Below are positions 42,276 through 51,741 of a stretch of 53,951 bases of DNA, piece by piece. Location: positions 1-53,951 of the forward strand of contig NZ_JAGGOS010000109.1 of the NCBI RefSeq assembly GCF_018614205.1. The letters run 5' to 3'. The notes below the pieces were generated by a model, which did no database searches, had not been told where the DNA came from, and worked only from the letters and a program-made list of their open reading frames with translations. The stretch is from Streptomyces sp. ISL-36 (GTDB lineage Bacteria; Actinomycetota; Actinomycetes; Streptomycetales; Streptomycetaceae). Each line of letters starts with the position of its first letter. The stretch's first letter is position 1. The translations under genes were made by a program, and so were the position numbers.

Positions 42276-43588
42276 GCACTCCCCGAAACGCAGCGCTGTG
42301 GACGGCCGCCGGTTCACTCCTGCTGGCCACCGGCTGCGAGTTCAACGGTCTCTACGACGTTCCGCTGCCCGGCGGTGCGGCGGCGGACGGCCACAGCTAC
42401 CAGGTCACCGTCGAGTTCCGGGACGTCCTCGACCTCGTACCGCAGTCCACGGTGAAGGTGAACAACGTCACCGTCGGCGCCGTCGAGAAGGTCGAACTGG
42501 TCGGCTGGCACGCCCGGGTACGGCTGCGCGTCGCCGACTCGGTCCGGCTGCCCGGCAACGCGATCGCCGAGCTGCGGCAGACCAGCATGCTCGGCGAGAA
42601 GTACGTGTCGCTGTCGGCGCCCACGGACACGGCGCCGATGGGCAGGCTCACCGACGGCGCGCGGATCCCGCTGTCGCGCTCCGGCCGCAACCCGGAGATC
42701 GAGGAGGTCCTGTCGGCCCTGTCCGCCCTGCTCAACGGCGGTGGTGTCGCACAGCTCAAGACCATCACCACGGAGCTGAACAAGGCCCTGGACGGCCGCG
42801 AGGACCGGGTCAAGTCCCTGCTCACCGAGTTGAACACCTTCGTCGGCGGCCTCGACGCCCAGAAGAAGGAGATCGTCCGCGCGCTGGAGGGCATCGACAA
42901 GCTGTCCGCGACCCTCGCCAAGGAGAAGAAGACGATCGACCAGGCCCTCACCACCGTGCCGCCCGCCTTGAAGATCCTTGCCGACCAGCGGACCAAGCTG
43001 ACCGCCATGCTCACCTCGCTGTCGGCACTGGGCGCGACCGGCACGAAGGTGATCAACGCCTCGCGCGCCGACGTGATCGCCAACCTGCGCGCACTCCAGC
43101 CGATCCTGCGCCAGTTGAACAAGGCGGGCGCGGACCTGCCCAATGCCTTGGAGCTCCTGACGACCTATCCGTTCCCTCGCAATGTGGTCGACGCGGTCAA
43201 GGGCGACTACGTCAATCTCGAGGTCACCGCCGATCTCGACCTGCGCAGCCTCTACGGGAACCTGGCCGACGAGCCCGCGCCGCCGAAATCGCCGTCGACG
43301 CCCGGAAAGCCCGGGCAGCCCACGCAGCCCTCGCTGCCTGGCCTCCCCACCCCCGGGCTCCCCGGCGTGCCCGCCCCGACGCTCCCCGGCGCCCCGCTGC
43401 CATCGGCGACCCCCGGAGCCCCGGCCCCGGCCCCGACCGCGCCCGGCGGCGGCACCGACCTGGAGTGTCTGCCGCTCTGCACCTCGGCCGACCCCGTCTT
43501 CTACGGGAGCGAGGGCCACCGTTCCGGGCCGCCGCCGGGTATCGACCTCGCGCTCGCCGAGCTGCTGATGAAGGGACTGGTGCCGTGA
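42272..43588 (+). CDS. mceE: Mce-family lipoprotein E
   Basis: The 438-residue protein begins with a lipoprotein signal ending in LLLATGC (Cys about residue 20), as in MceE/LprK-type subunits, so it is lipid-anchored rather than held by a helix. The Mce domain spans about 40-120 (VTVEFRDVLDLVPQSTVKVNNVTVGAVEKVEL, TSMLGEKYVSLSAP). A long helical region and a Pro-rich tail (about 350-410) follow. The ATG overlaps the mceD TGA. Confidence 0.9.
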   Translation: MSTPRNAALWTAAGSLLLATGCEFNGLYDVPLPGGAAADGHSYQVTVEFRDVLDLVPQSTVKVNNVTVGAVEKVELVGWHARVRLRVADSVRLPGNAIAELRQTSMLGEKYVSLSAPTDTAPMGRLTDGARIPLSRSGRNPEIEEVLSALSALLNGGGVAQLKTITTELNKALDGREDRVKSLLTELNTFVGGLDAQKKEIVRALEGIDKLSATLAKEKKTIDQALTTVPPALKILADQRTKLTAMLTSLSALGATGTKVINASRADVIANLRALQPILRQLNKAGADLPNALELLTTYPFPRNVVDAVKGDYVNLEVTADLDLRSLYGNLADEPAPPKSPSTPGKPGQPTQPSLPGLPTPGLPGVPAPTLPGAPLPSATPGAPAPAPTAPGGGTDLECLPLCTSADPVFYGSEGHRSGPPPGIDLALAELLMKGLVP

Positions 43589-44772
43589 TCACCCGTACGG
43601 TCCGGGCCCAGCTGCTCGCGTTCGCGCTCGTCACGGCCGTCGGCGTGTCCTACGTCGGCGCCCAGTACACCGGCCTGGTCGACCGGCTCCTGGACCGCGG
43701 CTACGCCGTCCGGGCCGAGTTCGCCGACTCCGGCGGCATCTACGAGGGCGCCGAGGTCACCTACCGCGGGGTGCCCGTGGGCCGCGTGGGCGATCTGCGA
43801 CTGACCGATTCCGGAGGTGTGTCCGTTGCGCTGTTCCTGGAGGACTCCCCGACGATCCCCGCCGACACCCTGGCCGTGGTGGCGAACCGCTCGGCCGTCG
43901 GCGAGCAGTACGTGGATCTGCAGCCGCGCTCGGTGGGCGGCCCGCGGCTGCGGGACGGCAGCACCATCCCCCGCCGGAACACGCGTGTGCCGGTACCGGC
44001 CACCGAGATGATCCTGAGCCTGGACCGGCTGGTCGGCTCGGTGGACAAGCGGGACCTGCGGGTCACGGTGGACGAACTCGGCAAGGCCTTCGCCGGCACC
44101 GGCCCGCATCTGACCCGGCTGGTGGACTCGGGCAACGCCCTGGTCGAGTCGGCGTCCGGCTCGCTCCCCGAGACGATCGCCCTGATCGAGGACTCCCGGA
44201 AGGTCCTGAAGACCCAGGCCGACCAGGGCTCGTCGATCACCTCCTTCTCGCGTGATCTGGCCGCGCTCACCGCCCAGTTGAAGACGAGCGACGGAGACCT
44301 CCGCGCCCTGATCGGCAACGGCACCTCCGCGGCTCAGGAGATCGACGCGCTGATGAAGGGCAACCGGCCCCACCTGCCGGTGCTGCTCGGCAATCTGATC
44401 AGTGGCGGTCAGATCACCCTCGCCCGGCTGCCCGGCGTGGAACAGGCACTGGTCACCTTCCCCGTGGTCGTCGAGGGCAGCTACACCGTCGTTCCGGGCG
44501 ACGGCACCACCCACTTCGGTCTGGTCGTCAACGCCGACGACCCGCCGCCCTGCCGTCAGGGGTACGGCACCCAGCGCCGCGACCCCGCGGACACCTCCGA
44601 CCGCCCGGCCGACACCGGCGCCCACTGCGCGGCTCCGCGTGGCGGCCCCACCTCCGTCCGGGGCGCCCAGAACGCCCCCGGACAGTCCGTCCGGATCGGC
44701 TCGACGGGCGGAGCACAGACCGTGTTCGGAAAGGACTCCTGGCAATGGCTGCTCGTGGGACCCATGGCATGA
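43585..44772 (+). CDS. mceF: Mce-family protein F
   Basis: The 395-residue protein has a membrane helix (about 8-26), an Mce domain (about 38-118, AVRAEFADSGGIYEGAEVTYRGVPVGRVGDL, SAVGEQYVDLQP) and a helical half. The C-terminus holds two Cys (PPPCRQGYG, AHCAAP). GTG 43585 overlaps the mceE stop as GTGA. It is the last needle subunit. Confidence 0.9.
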   Translation: MITRTVRAQLLAFALVTAVGVSYVGAQYTGLVDRLLDRGYAVRAEFADSGGIYEGAEVTYRGVPVGRVGDLRLTDSGGVSVALFLEDSPTIPADTLAVVANRSAVGEQYVDLQPRSVGGPRLRDGSTIPRRNTRVPVPATEMILSLDRLVGSVDKRDLRVTVDELGKAFAGTGPHLTRLVDSGNALVESASGSLPETIALIEDSRKVLKTQADQGSSITSFSRDLAALTAQLKTSDGDLRALIGNGTSAAQEIDALMKGNRPHLPVLLGNLISGGQITLARLPGVEQALVTFPVVVEGSYTVVPGDGTTHFGLVVNADDPPPCRQGYGTQRRDPADTSDRPADTGAHCAAPRGGPTSVRGAQNAPGQSVRIGSTGGAQTVFGKDSWQWLLVGPMA

Positions 44773-45284
44773 CCCGCGTCCTCCTCACCCACGCGGCCCG
44801 GCTGCTGCGCCACCGCGGGACCGTGGCGGTGCTGGCCGTCCTGGCCGCCGTCCTGACAGCCGCCTCGGGTTGGCTGGGCCTGCGGCTGTACGAGCGTCAC
44901 GAGGCGGACCGGCGCAACCAGGACATCCTGGCCGCCGCCCGCCAGTCGGCGCTCAACTTCACCTCGCTCGACTACCGGCACTACGGCCAGGACAGCGAGA
45001 ACGTCCTGCGTGGTGCGACCGGGGAGTTCAAGAAGCAGTTCGCGGCCCAGACCAAGGAGCTGACGAAGATCGTCGCCGACAACAAGTCGGTCTCCGAGGG
45101 GCAGGTCCTGGACGCGGGCATCGCACGGGCCGACGAACGGTCCGCGCGGGTCCTGGTGGTGGCCGACAGCAAGGTCACCAACGTCTCCGCCCCCGGGGGA
45201 ACGTCCCGCAACTACCGCCTTCAGCTCGACCTCGTCCTGGAGGACGGGCACTGGCTGACGTCCAACGTCGAATTCGTCGGCTGA
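44769..45284 (+). CDS. Mce-associated membrane protein
   Basis: The 171-residue protein has one membrane helix (about 14-34) and an outside domain of the NTF2/VirB8-like type usual for Mce-associated (Mas/Mam) proteins: LNFTSLDYRHYGQDSENVLRGATGEFKKQF. These proteins stabilise the Mce complex. I chose ATG 44769, which overlaps the mceF stop, over 44745. Confidence 0.85.
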   Translation: MTRVLLTHAARLLRHRGTVAVLAVLAAVLTAASGWLGLRLYERHEADRRNQDILAAARQSALNFTSLDYRHYGQDSENVLRGATGEFKKQFAAQTKELTKIVADNKSVSEGQVLDAGIARADERSARVLVVADSKVTNVSAPGGTSRNYRLQLDLVLEDGHWLTSNVEFVG

Positions 45285-45297
45285 CAGGAGATCCACC

Positions 45298-46011
45298 GTG
45301 GCGAACCCGACCCTCCGAGCCGCAACCCTCCGCGCCGCCGCCAGGCGCGCCGAACGCGCCCGGCAGCCCCAGGAGCCCACCACCGACCCGGGACCCGGCC
45401 CGGACCGGGACCCCGACACGGAAGGGGAGGCGGCGTCCGGGCAGGAGCCGGCCCCGGACCCGGCTCCCGAGGCGGACCCGGAGCCCGGGCCCGCCCGGAC
45501 GGGCGGCCGGCCCGGGCTGCTCGGCGGGGTGCTCGCCGTCCTGGTCCTGCTCGCCGTGGCCGCCACCACGGTGCTGGGCCTGGAGTACCGAGAGGCCGAA
45601 CGCACGGCACAGGCCCGCACGGCCGCGCTGGCCGCGGCGCACAAGGCGGCCCCGGTCATCCTGTCGTACGACTACCGGCACCTGGACCGCGACTTCGCGG
45701 CGGCCCGCTCCCACCTCACCGGCCCGTTCCTCGACGAGTACGGCAGGACCACCACGACGGTGGTCGCGCCCGCCGCCAAGAGCTACCACGGCGTGGTCAA
45801 GGCGACCCTCGCGAAGCCGCCGGGCGGCGACGCCTCCCCGGCGTCGTCGGTGGTGTCGGCCTCCCCGGACAGGGCCGTCGTCCTGCTCTTCATGAACCAG
45901 GTCACCACCAGCACCCAGGTCTCCACGCCGCGCCTCGACCTCAACCGCGTACGGATGACTCTCGAGCGCACCCCGCGGGGCTGGAAGGTCAGCGCCGTGG
46001 ACGCGCTGTAG
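45298..46011 (+). CDS. Second Mce-associated membrane protein
   Basis: The 237-residue protein has a disordered Arg/Pro/Glu-rich cytoplasmic stretch (about 1-70), one membrane helix (about 77-97) and the same Mas-type outer domain (ILSYDYRHLDRDFAAARSHLTGPFLDEYG). GTG 45298 has CAGGAG seven bases upstream. It ends the mce operon and converges on the encapsulin gene, with 29 bases between the stops. Confidence 0.85.
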   Translation: MANPTLRAATLRAAARRAERARQPQEPTTDPGPGPDRDPDTEGEAASGQEPAPDPAPEADPEPGPARTGGRPGLLGGVLAVLVLLAVAATTVLGLEYREAERTAQARTAALAAAHKAAPVILSYDYRHLDRDFAAARSHLTGPFLDEYGRTTTTVVAPAAKSYHGVVKATLAKPPGGDASPASSVVSASPDRAVVLLFMNQVTTSTQVSTPRLDLNRVRMTLERTPRGWKVSAVDAL

Positions 46012-46040
46012 CCCCGGCAGCCAGTGGTTCACGGGGCGGC

Positions 46041-46856
46041 TCAGGGCTTCAGTACGACGACGGCCTCGTCCGTGTAGGTCAGGAAGGTCAGCGTTTCCTG
46101 GAAGTACAGTTCGATGGCCTTCGCGTCGTGGGAGGTGTAGCCGATCGCCACGTCCTGGCCGAGACGGAGCTCGAAGTCGCCGCCGCGGGTGGACAGGACG
46201 AAGGCTCCGCTGAGCGCCGGCGCCCAGATCGGCGGGCCGTCCAGCATCCGGGCCAGATGCGCCGCGATCGGATAGCCGTGGTCGGAGGTCTCGCTCACCG
46301 CCCGGTACTCCTCCGCCCCCAGGAGCAGTGCGTACGGGCCGCCGACTCCGGCGAGTCGCAGGGAGGTCAGGGCGCGGCTGATCGCGTCGGGGTAGTCGCG
46401 CGGTTCGGCGGGGAGGTCCAGTACCGGATTCGAGCTCCGGTCCCGCAGCCCGTCGACGCCGGCGGCCGCGTACCCGTCGAAGACGGCGCGGTCCTCGGCG
46501 AACGCCATCGCGCGCGCCGCGTCCTTCACCGGCTGCCAGTCGGAGTCGTTCGCGCCGCGCTCGACGTCGTCGACGGCGGCCCTGCTGACGGAGAACTGCA
46601 CGCGGAGTTCGACGAGCGGTTTCGCCTCGCGCACGCGGGCCGTGACGCCGGGGGCGGGCGACGCGATCTCGGCGAGGTGGCCGGTGCCGATGGCGGCGAG
46701 GCCGGGCCCCGCCGGGTCGGGCACGTCGACGACCCGGCGGCCGGCGACATGGCGGCGGAAGGTGCGGCGGGCCTCTTCCTCGATCTGCGCCCATGCCTCG
46801 GGGGTGATCGGGGCGAGTCCGCGGTGCAGGTTGTTCGTGGCGGCGGGGGTCGTCAT
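46041..46856 (-). CDS. enc: Family 1 encapsulin shell protein
   Basis: The 271-residue HK97-fold protein self-assembles into a nanocompartment. It shows the family 1 pattern: NLHRGLAPITPEAWAQIEEEARRTFRRHVAGRRVVDV at the N-terminus, ending with GYTSHDAKAIELYFQETLTFLTYTDEAVVVLKP. Length is typical (about 265-280). The ATG overlaps the DyP stop (46853-46855), so the two are translated together. The cargo peroxidase ends in a matching loading peptide. Confidence 0.95.
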   Translation of the reverse strand: MTTPAATNNLHRGLAPITPEAWAQIEEEARRTFRRHVAGRRVVDVPDPAGPGLAAIGTGHLAEIASPAPGVTARVREAKPLVELRVQFSVSRAAVDDVERGANDSDWQPVKDAARAMAFAEDRAVFDGYAAAGVDGLRDRSSNPVLDLPAEPRDYPDAISRALTSLRLAGVGGPYALLLGAEEYRAVSETSDHGYPIAAHLARMLDGPPIWAPALSGAFVLSTRGGDFELRLGQDVAIGYTSHDAKAIELYFQETLTFLTYTDEAVVVLKP

Positions 46857-47845
46857 GACGCTCCGGCTCCTTTCAGACTGCCGATGCCGAGGGAGCGGCC
46901 GTCGTGGGCGGCCGCGGGGGACGGGGAGGGGAGGTCCTCCAGGAGGTCGGCGGCGGGTACGAAGAAGAGGCCGCCGGTCACGGCCGTGGAGAAGTCGAGG
47001 ATGCGGTCCGTGTTGCCCGGTGGGTCGCCGAGGAACATGTTGCGCAGCATCTTCTCGGTCACCGCGGGTGTGCGCGCGTAGCCGATGAAGTAGGTGCCGA
47101 ACTCGCCGCGGCCGACCTGTCCGAACGGCATGTTCTCGCGCACGATCTTCTGCTCGGTGCCGTCGTCGTCGACGACCGAGTTGAGCACGACGTGCGAGTC
47201 GGCCGGTTTGATGTCGTCGGGCATTTCCACGTTGGTCATCTTGGTGCGTCCGATGACGCGTTCCTGCTGTTCGACGGTGAGGGACTGCCAGGCCGTCATG
47301 TCGTGGACGTACTTCTGCACGATCACGTAGCTGCCGCCACGGAACGACGGATCCTCGTCGCCGATGAAGACGGCGTCGGCCCCCCTCTCGCCGCCGGGGC
47401 TCTCGGTGCCGTCGACGAAGCCGAGGAGGTCGCGCTCGTCGAAGTATTTGAAGCCGTGCACCTCGTCGACCACGGTCACCGCGGATCCCAGCCTCTCCAC
47501 GAGGAGCCGGGCGAGTTCGAAGCACAGGTCCAGGCGCCGGGCGCGCAGGTGGAACAGGAGGTCGCCCGGTGTGGCGGGCGCGCGGTGGCGGATGCCGTGC
47601 AGCGGCTGGAAAGGCCTGAGCTCACGCGGTCGTGGTCCGCCGACGAGGCGGTCCCATCCTGCGGAGCCGATGCCGGTGACGCAGGTGAGCTCGGCGTCGG
47701 GGGCGCGGAACGCCACCGAGCGGGTCAGCCCCGCCAGCTCCTGGAGCCCTTCCCGCACGGTGGCCTCACCGCCGGGGGCCAGGGTGGCGACCAGAAACAC
47801 CGCGGCTTTCGACGGCGGTACGACGACGGGCTGCGTGGTGGCCAT
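46853..47845 (-). CDS. dyp: Dye-decolourising peroxidase with encapsulin-loading peptide
   Basis: The 330-residue haem peroxidase has GFVDGTESP (the GxxDG distal loop with catalytic Asp), the proximal His in DIKPADSHVVLN, and REnMPFGQVGRGEFGTYFIGYAR near the end. The last residues DGRSLGIGSLKGAGAS include the canonical encapsulin targeting motif (LGIGSLKG). I start at ATG 47845, with GGTGGGAG upstream; the longer frame to 47863 begins with a TTG. It oxidises small substrates or protects against peroxide inside the shell. Confidence 0.94.
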   Translation of the reverse strand: MATTQPVVVPPSKAAVFLVATLAPGGEATVREGLQELAGLTRSVAFRAPDAELTCVTGIGSAGWDRLVGGPRPRELRPFQPLHGIRHRAPATPGDLLFHLRARRLDLCFELARLLVERLGSAVTVVDEVHGFKYFDERDLLGFVDGTESPGGERGADAVFIGDEDPSFRGGSYVIVQKYVHDMTAWQSLTVEQQERVIGRTKMTNVEMPDDIKPADSHVVLNSVVDDDGTEQKIVRENMPFGQVGRGEFGTYFIGYARTPAVTEKMLRNMFLGDPPGNTDRILDFSTAVTGGLFFVPAADLLEDLPSPSPAAAHDGRSLGIGSLKGAGAS

Positions 47846-47949
47846 ACGACTCCCACCGGTCAATGAGTGACAAAAGGCGCGAAGAGGACGGCGTCAGGGT
47901 ATCCACCCCTGGGCCGGTACGCAGTCCGAAGCGCCTTCCCCGCCCGCCG

Positions 47950-47983
47950 GCCACCTGATCACGGCCGCTCCCGGTCAGGTGGC
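47950..47983 (-). terminator. Hairpin downstream of the pyrimidine operon
   Basis: GCCACCTGA (47950-47958) and TCAGGTGGC (47975-47983) pair perfectly around 16 bases. The hairpin begins 18 bases beyond the stop of the flavin oxidoreductase gene on the same strand. Confidence 0.6.
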
Positions 47984-48000
47984 GGGGGTGATGGTGACCT

Positions 48001-49005
48001 TCACAGGGCGTTGATCGCCGGGATGATCTCGGAGCCGTACGCGTCGATGGTGGCCTCCCTCGCGTCGTGCATGGCGTACACGGCGAACTGGTCCACGCCC
48101 ATCTCCCGCAGCCGCCGCAGCTTCTCGATGTGCGCCTGCGGCGGGCCGAGCAGGCAGAAGCGGTCGACGATCTCGTCGGGGACGAAGTCGGTGGAGGGGT
48201 TGTCGGCGCGGCCGTGGTGGCTGTAGTCGTAGCCCTGCCGGTCCTTGATGTACGCGGTGAGCTCCTCCGGCACCATCCCGGAGTGCTCGCCGTACCTGGA
48301 CACCAGGTCCGCGACATGGTTGCCGACCATGCCGCCGAACCACCGGCACTGCTCACGGGCGTGCGCCAGGTCCTCGCCCACGTAGGCGGGCGCGGCCACG
48401 CAGACGGTGACCGCGTCGGGGTCGCGGCCCGCGTCGGCGGCGGCCTGCCGGACGGCTTTGACCATCCACTCGGTGAGGAAGGGGTCGGCGAGCTGGAGGA
48501 TGAAGCCGTCGGCCTTCTGTCCCGCGAGCGCCAGCGCCTTCGGGCCGTACGCGGCCATCCAGACCGGCAGCTTCCCGTCCCGTACCCAGGGGATGCGGAT
48601 CGGATTGCCGTCGACGACGGCCTCGCGGCCCTCGGCGAGGTCCCGGATGACGTCGATGGCCTCGCCGAGCCGGGCCAGGGTGTTCGGTCTGCGGCCGGCG
48701 ACGCGCATGGCGGAGTCGCCGCGGCCGATGCCGCACACGGTCCGGTTGCCGTACATGTCGTTGAGGGTGGCGAAGGTGGAGGCGGTCACCTCCCACGTGC
48801 GCGTCCCGGGGTTGGTGACCATCGGGCCGACGCGGAGTCTGGTGGTGTGCTCCAGGATGCGGCTGTAGATGACGAAGGGCTCCTGCCAGAGCACGGCGGA
48901 GTCGAAGGTCCAGCCGTAGCGGAAGCCGTTGCGCTCCGCCCGGCGCATCAGGCCGACGACCGCGGAGGCGGGCGGGTCGGTCTGCAGGACGAGTCCGAAG
49001 TCCAC
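48001..49005 (-). CDS. LLM-class F420-dependent oxidoreductase (TIGR03842-like)
   Basis: The 334-residue protein has the luciferase-like barrel: DFGLVLQTDPPASAVVGLMRRAERNGFRYGWTFDS at the N-terminus, RLRVGPMVTNPGTRTWEVTASTFATLN, and RTVCGIGRGDSAM, which usually contacts the deazaflavin phosphate. GTG 49005 has AGGAG, which partly overlaps the dihydropyrimidinase TAG region, so it is transcribed with that gene. It lies last in the pyrimidine operon, which has no separate reductase gene. A role in the first reductive step is inference. Confidence 0.87.
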   Translation of the reverse strand: MDFGLVLQTDPPASAVVGLMRRAERNGFRYGWTFDSAVLWQEPFVIYSRILEHTTRLRVGPMVTNPGTRTWEVTASTFATLNDMYGNRTVCGIGRGDSAMRVAGRRPNTLARLGEAIDVIRDLAEGREAVVDGNPIRIPWVRDGKLPVWMAAYGPKALALAGQKADGFILQLADPFLTEWMVKAVRQAAADAGRDPDAVTVCVAAPAYVGEDLAHAREQCRWFGGMVGNHVADLVSRYGEHSGMVPEELTAYIKDRQGYDYSHHGRADNPSTDFVPDEIVDRFCLLGPPQAHIEKLRRLREMGVDQFAVYAMHDAREATIDAYGSEIIPAINAL

Positions 49006-49016
49006 GGCTGCTTCTC

Positions 49017-50420
49017 CTAGTTCAGGTACTGACAGGTGGAGCGCGGGATGAAGACACCGTGCCCGGCGCGGCCGGTGAACTTCCGCTGCTCGATGACCGG
49101 TTCGCCACGGGAGAGGACCGTCTCGACCTGGCCGGTCACGGTCTTCCCCTCGTACGCGGAGTAGTCGACGTTCATGTGGTGGGTCTCCGCCGACAGGGTC
49201 TGGCGGACGTGCGGGTCGTAGATGACGACATCGGCGTCGGCCCCGGGCGCGATCGTGCCCTTCTGCGGATAGAGGCCGAACATCCGGGCCGGGGTCGCGC
49301 AGGCGATCTCGATCCAGCGGCGGCGGCTGATCCGCCCGTCGACGACGGCCTGGTGGAGCAGGTCCATGCGGTTCTCGACGCCCGGAAGACCGTTGGGGAT
49401 CTTGGAGAAGTCGCCGCGCCCCAGGTCCTTCTGGCCGGTGAAGCAGAAGGGGCAGTGGTCGGTGGAGACGACCTGGAGGTCGTTGGTCCGCAGGCCGCGC
49501 CAGAGCGCCTCCTGGTGCTCGCGGGGGCGCAGCGGGGTCGAGCAGACGTACTTGGCGCCCTCGAAGCCGGGCTCGGCGAGGTTGTCGGTGGAGAGGAAGA
49601 GGTACTGGGGGCAGGTCTCGCCGAAGACGTTGAGCCCCTTGTCGCGGGCTGCGGCCAGCTCCTGCACCGCCTCCTCGGCGGAGACGTGCACGACGTAGAG
49701 GGGCGACCCGGCGACCCGGGCGAGCTGGATGGCCCGGTGGGTGGCCTCGGCCTCCAGCAGGACCTTGCGGACCTCGCCGTGGTAGCGCGGATCGGTCTCG
49801 CCGCGGGCCAGCGCCTGTTCGACGAGGACGTCGATGGCGATGCCGTTCTCGGCGTGCATCATGATGAGCCCGCCGTTGTGCGCGGAGCGCTGCATCGCGC
49901 GCAGGATCCGGCCGTCGTCGCTGTAGAAGACACCGGGGTACGCCATGAAGAGCTTGAAGGAGGAGATGCCCTCCTCCACCAGCTTGTCCATCTCTCCCAG
50001 GGTGTGCTCGTTGACGTCGGAGAGGATCATGTGGAAGCCGTAGTCGATGGCGCATCTGCCGTCGGCCTTGGCGTACCAGGTGTCGAGGCCTTCGCGCAGG
50101 GAGTGTCCGACGCTCTGCACGGCGAAGTCGACGATGGTGGTGGTGCCGCCCCAGGCGGCGGCCCTCGTCCCGGTCTCGAAGGTGTCGGAGGCGGAGGTGC
50201 CGCCGAACGGCAGCTCCATATGGGTGTGCGCGTCGACTCCGCCCGGGATGACGTAGCGGTCGGTGGCGTCGATGGTGCGCTCGGCGGTCCAGCGGGCGGC
50301 GGCGTCCGAGCCGTGGGCGGCGAGGGCGGCGATCCGGCCGTCCTCGATCAGGACGTCGGCGTGGAGCTCGTCCGCGGCGGTGACGACCAGTCCGCCGCGG
50401 ATGAGGGTACGGGTACTCAC
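49017..50420 (-). CDS. hydA: Dihydropyrimidinase/hydantoinase
   Basis: The 467-residue amidohydrolase opens dihydrouracil or dihydrothymine rings to N-carbamoyl-beta-amino acids. It has metal ligands GGVDAHTHMELPF (about 62-74), the carboxylated Lys in FKLFMAYPGVF (about 155), HAENG, VHVSAEEA, and the catalytic Asp in VSTDHCPF. It starts at GTG 50420 with GGGGAG upstream. Its final PRSTCQYLN is copied upstream of the NCS1 permease. It sits between the aminotransferase and oxidoreductase genes. Confidence 0.94.
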   Translation of the reverse strand: MSTRTLIRGGLVVTAADELHADVLIEDGRIAALAAHGSDAAARWTAERTIDATDRYVIPGGVDAHTHMELPFGGTSASDTFETGTRAAAWGGTTTIVDFAVQSVGHSLREGLDTWYAKADGRCAIDYGFHMILSDVNEHTLGEMDKLVEEGISSFKLFMAYPGVFYSDDGRILRAMQRSAHNGGLIMMHAENGIAIDVLVEQALARGETDPRYHGEVRKVLLEAEATHRAIQLARVAGSPLYVVHVSAEEAVQELAAARDKGLNVFGETCPQYLFLSTDNLAEPGFEGAKYVCSTPLRPREHQEALWRGLRTNDLQVVSTDHCPFCFTGQKDLGRGDFSKIPNGLPGVENRMDLLHQAVVDGRISRRRWIEIACATPARMFGLYPQKGTIAPGADADVVIYDPHVRQTLSAETHHMNVDYSAYEGKTVTGQVETVLSRGEPVIEQRKFTGRAGHGVFIPRSTCQYLN

Positions 50421-50460
50421 GGTTCTCCCCCTGACATGGGCGTGGCGGGGTGCGGGTGGA

Positions 50461-51741
50461 CTACAGCTCCCTGAGCGCCTGTTCGAGGATCGCGGCGCCC
50501 TCTTCGGCCTCGGTGACGGTGAGGGAGAGCGGCGGGGCGATGCGCAGGGAGGAGGTGTTGTGGCCGCCTCCCTTGCCGATGAGCAGCCCGTTCTCGCGGC
50601 AGGCCTCCAGGACCGCCGCGGCCGCCGCCGGATCGGCCTCGTCCGTGCCCGGTACGGTCAGCTCGATGCCGATCATCAGGCCGCGCCCGCGGACCTCCCG
50701 TACCGCCTCGACGCCCGCGCCCACGGCCCGCAGCCGTTCGATGAGCAGGCCGCCGACGCGTCGGGCGTTGGCCTGGAGGTCGTGCTCCAGGAGATGGCCG
50801 AGGTTGGCGAGGCCGGCCGCCATGGTGATCGGTGAACCGCCGAAGGTCGAGATGGAGTTGGCGTCCAGGCAGTTCATGATCTCGGAGCGGGCGACGACGC
50901 CGCCGAGGGACATGCCGTTGCCGATGCCTTTGGCGAAGGTGAGGACGTCGGGCGGTCCGGCCTGGTCGTGCGCCTGCCAGCCCCAGAAGTGATCGCCGGT
51001 GCGGCCCCAGCCGGTCTGCACCTCGTCGGTGATCCACAGGATGCCGTGCCGGTCCAGGACCCGGCGGAAGGCGGCGTAGAGACCGTCGGGCGGCGAGGTG
51101 AAGCCGCCGACCCCCTGGATGGGTTCGGCGATCAGCGCGGCGACGTCCCGGGTGTGTCCGAGAAGGTCCTCGAGGTCGGCGACGCAGGCCTCGATGAACC
51201 GCTCGTCGCTGTACTGGGCGTAGGGGCCGCGGGTGCGGACGCCGCCGTGCACGTACAGGGTCTGCAGCGGGGAGAGGCTCGTGGGGGACCAGGCGCGGTT
51301 GCCGGTGATGCCGACGGTGGAGAAGGAGCGGCCGTGGTAGCTGTTGCGCATCGCCAGGATCTGGTTCGAGCGCCGGTACGCGGTGGCCAGCAGCAGGGCG
51401 GTGTCGTTGGCCTCGGTACCGGAGGTGGTGAAGAAGACCCGGGCGTCGGGGATGCCGGAGAGGGTGGCGATGCGCTCGGCGAGCTCGACCATCGGGCGGT
51501 TGAGGTAGAGCGTGGAGGAGTGGATGATCCGGCCGGCCTGCTCGGCGACGGCCTTGGTGACCTCGGGCACGGCGTGGGCGGTCATGGTGGTGAGGATGCC
51601 GCCGAAGAAGTCGAGGTACCTGCGGCCTTCGGCGTCCCAGACGTGGCGGCCCTCGCCATGGGTGATCTCGATCGGGTCGCGGTAGTAGAGGGCGACCCAG
51701 TCGGGGATGACGGCCTTGTGCCGGTCGTACAGGCTGGTCAC
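50461..51741 (-). CDS. Class III aminotransferase (beta-alanine/4-aminobutyrate type)
   Basis: The 426-residue PLP enzyme has TTSGTEANDTALLLA, RNSYHGRS, LWITDEVQTGWGRTG and the lysine loop VLTFAKGIGNGMSLGGV. It would convert beta-alanine, the final product of uracil catabolism, to malonate semialdehyde. GTG 51741 overlaps the nitrilase stop as GTGA. It is followed 40 bases later by hydA. The substrate is inferred from the operon. Confidence 0.91.
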   Translation of the reverse strand: MTSLYDRHKAVIPDWVALYYRDPIEITHGEGRHVWDAEGRRYLDFFGGILTTMTAHAVPEVTKAVAEQAGRIIHSSTLYLNRPMVELAERIATLSGIPDARVFFTTSGTEANDTALLLATAYRRSNQILAMRNSYHGRSFSTVGITGNRAWSPTSLSPLQTLYVHGGVRTRGPYAQYSDERFIEACVADLEDLLGHTRDVAALIAEPIQGVGGFTSPPDGLYAAFRRVLDRHGILWITDEVQTGWGRTGDHFWGWQAHDQAGPPDVLTFAKGIGNGMSLGGVVARSEIMNCLDANSISTFGGSPITMAAGLANLGHLLEHDLQANARRVGGLLIERLRAVGAGVEAVREVRGRGLMIGIELTVPGTDEADPAAAAAVLEACRENGLLIGKGGGHNTSSLRIAPPLSLTVTEAEEGAAILEQALREL

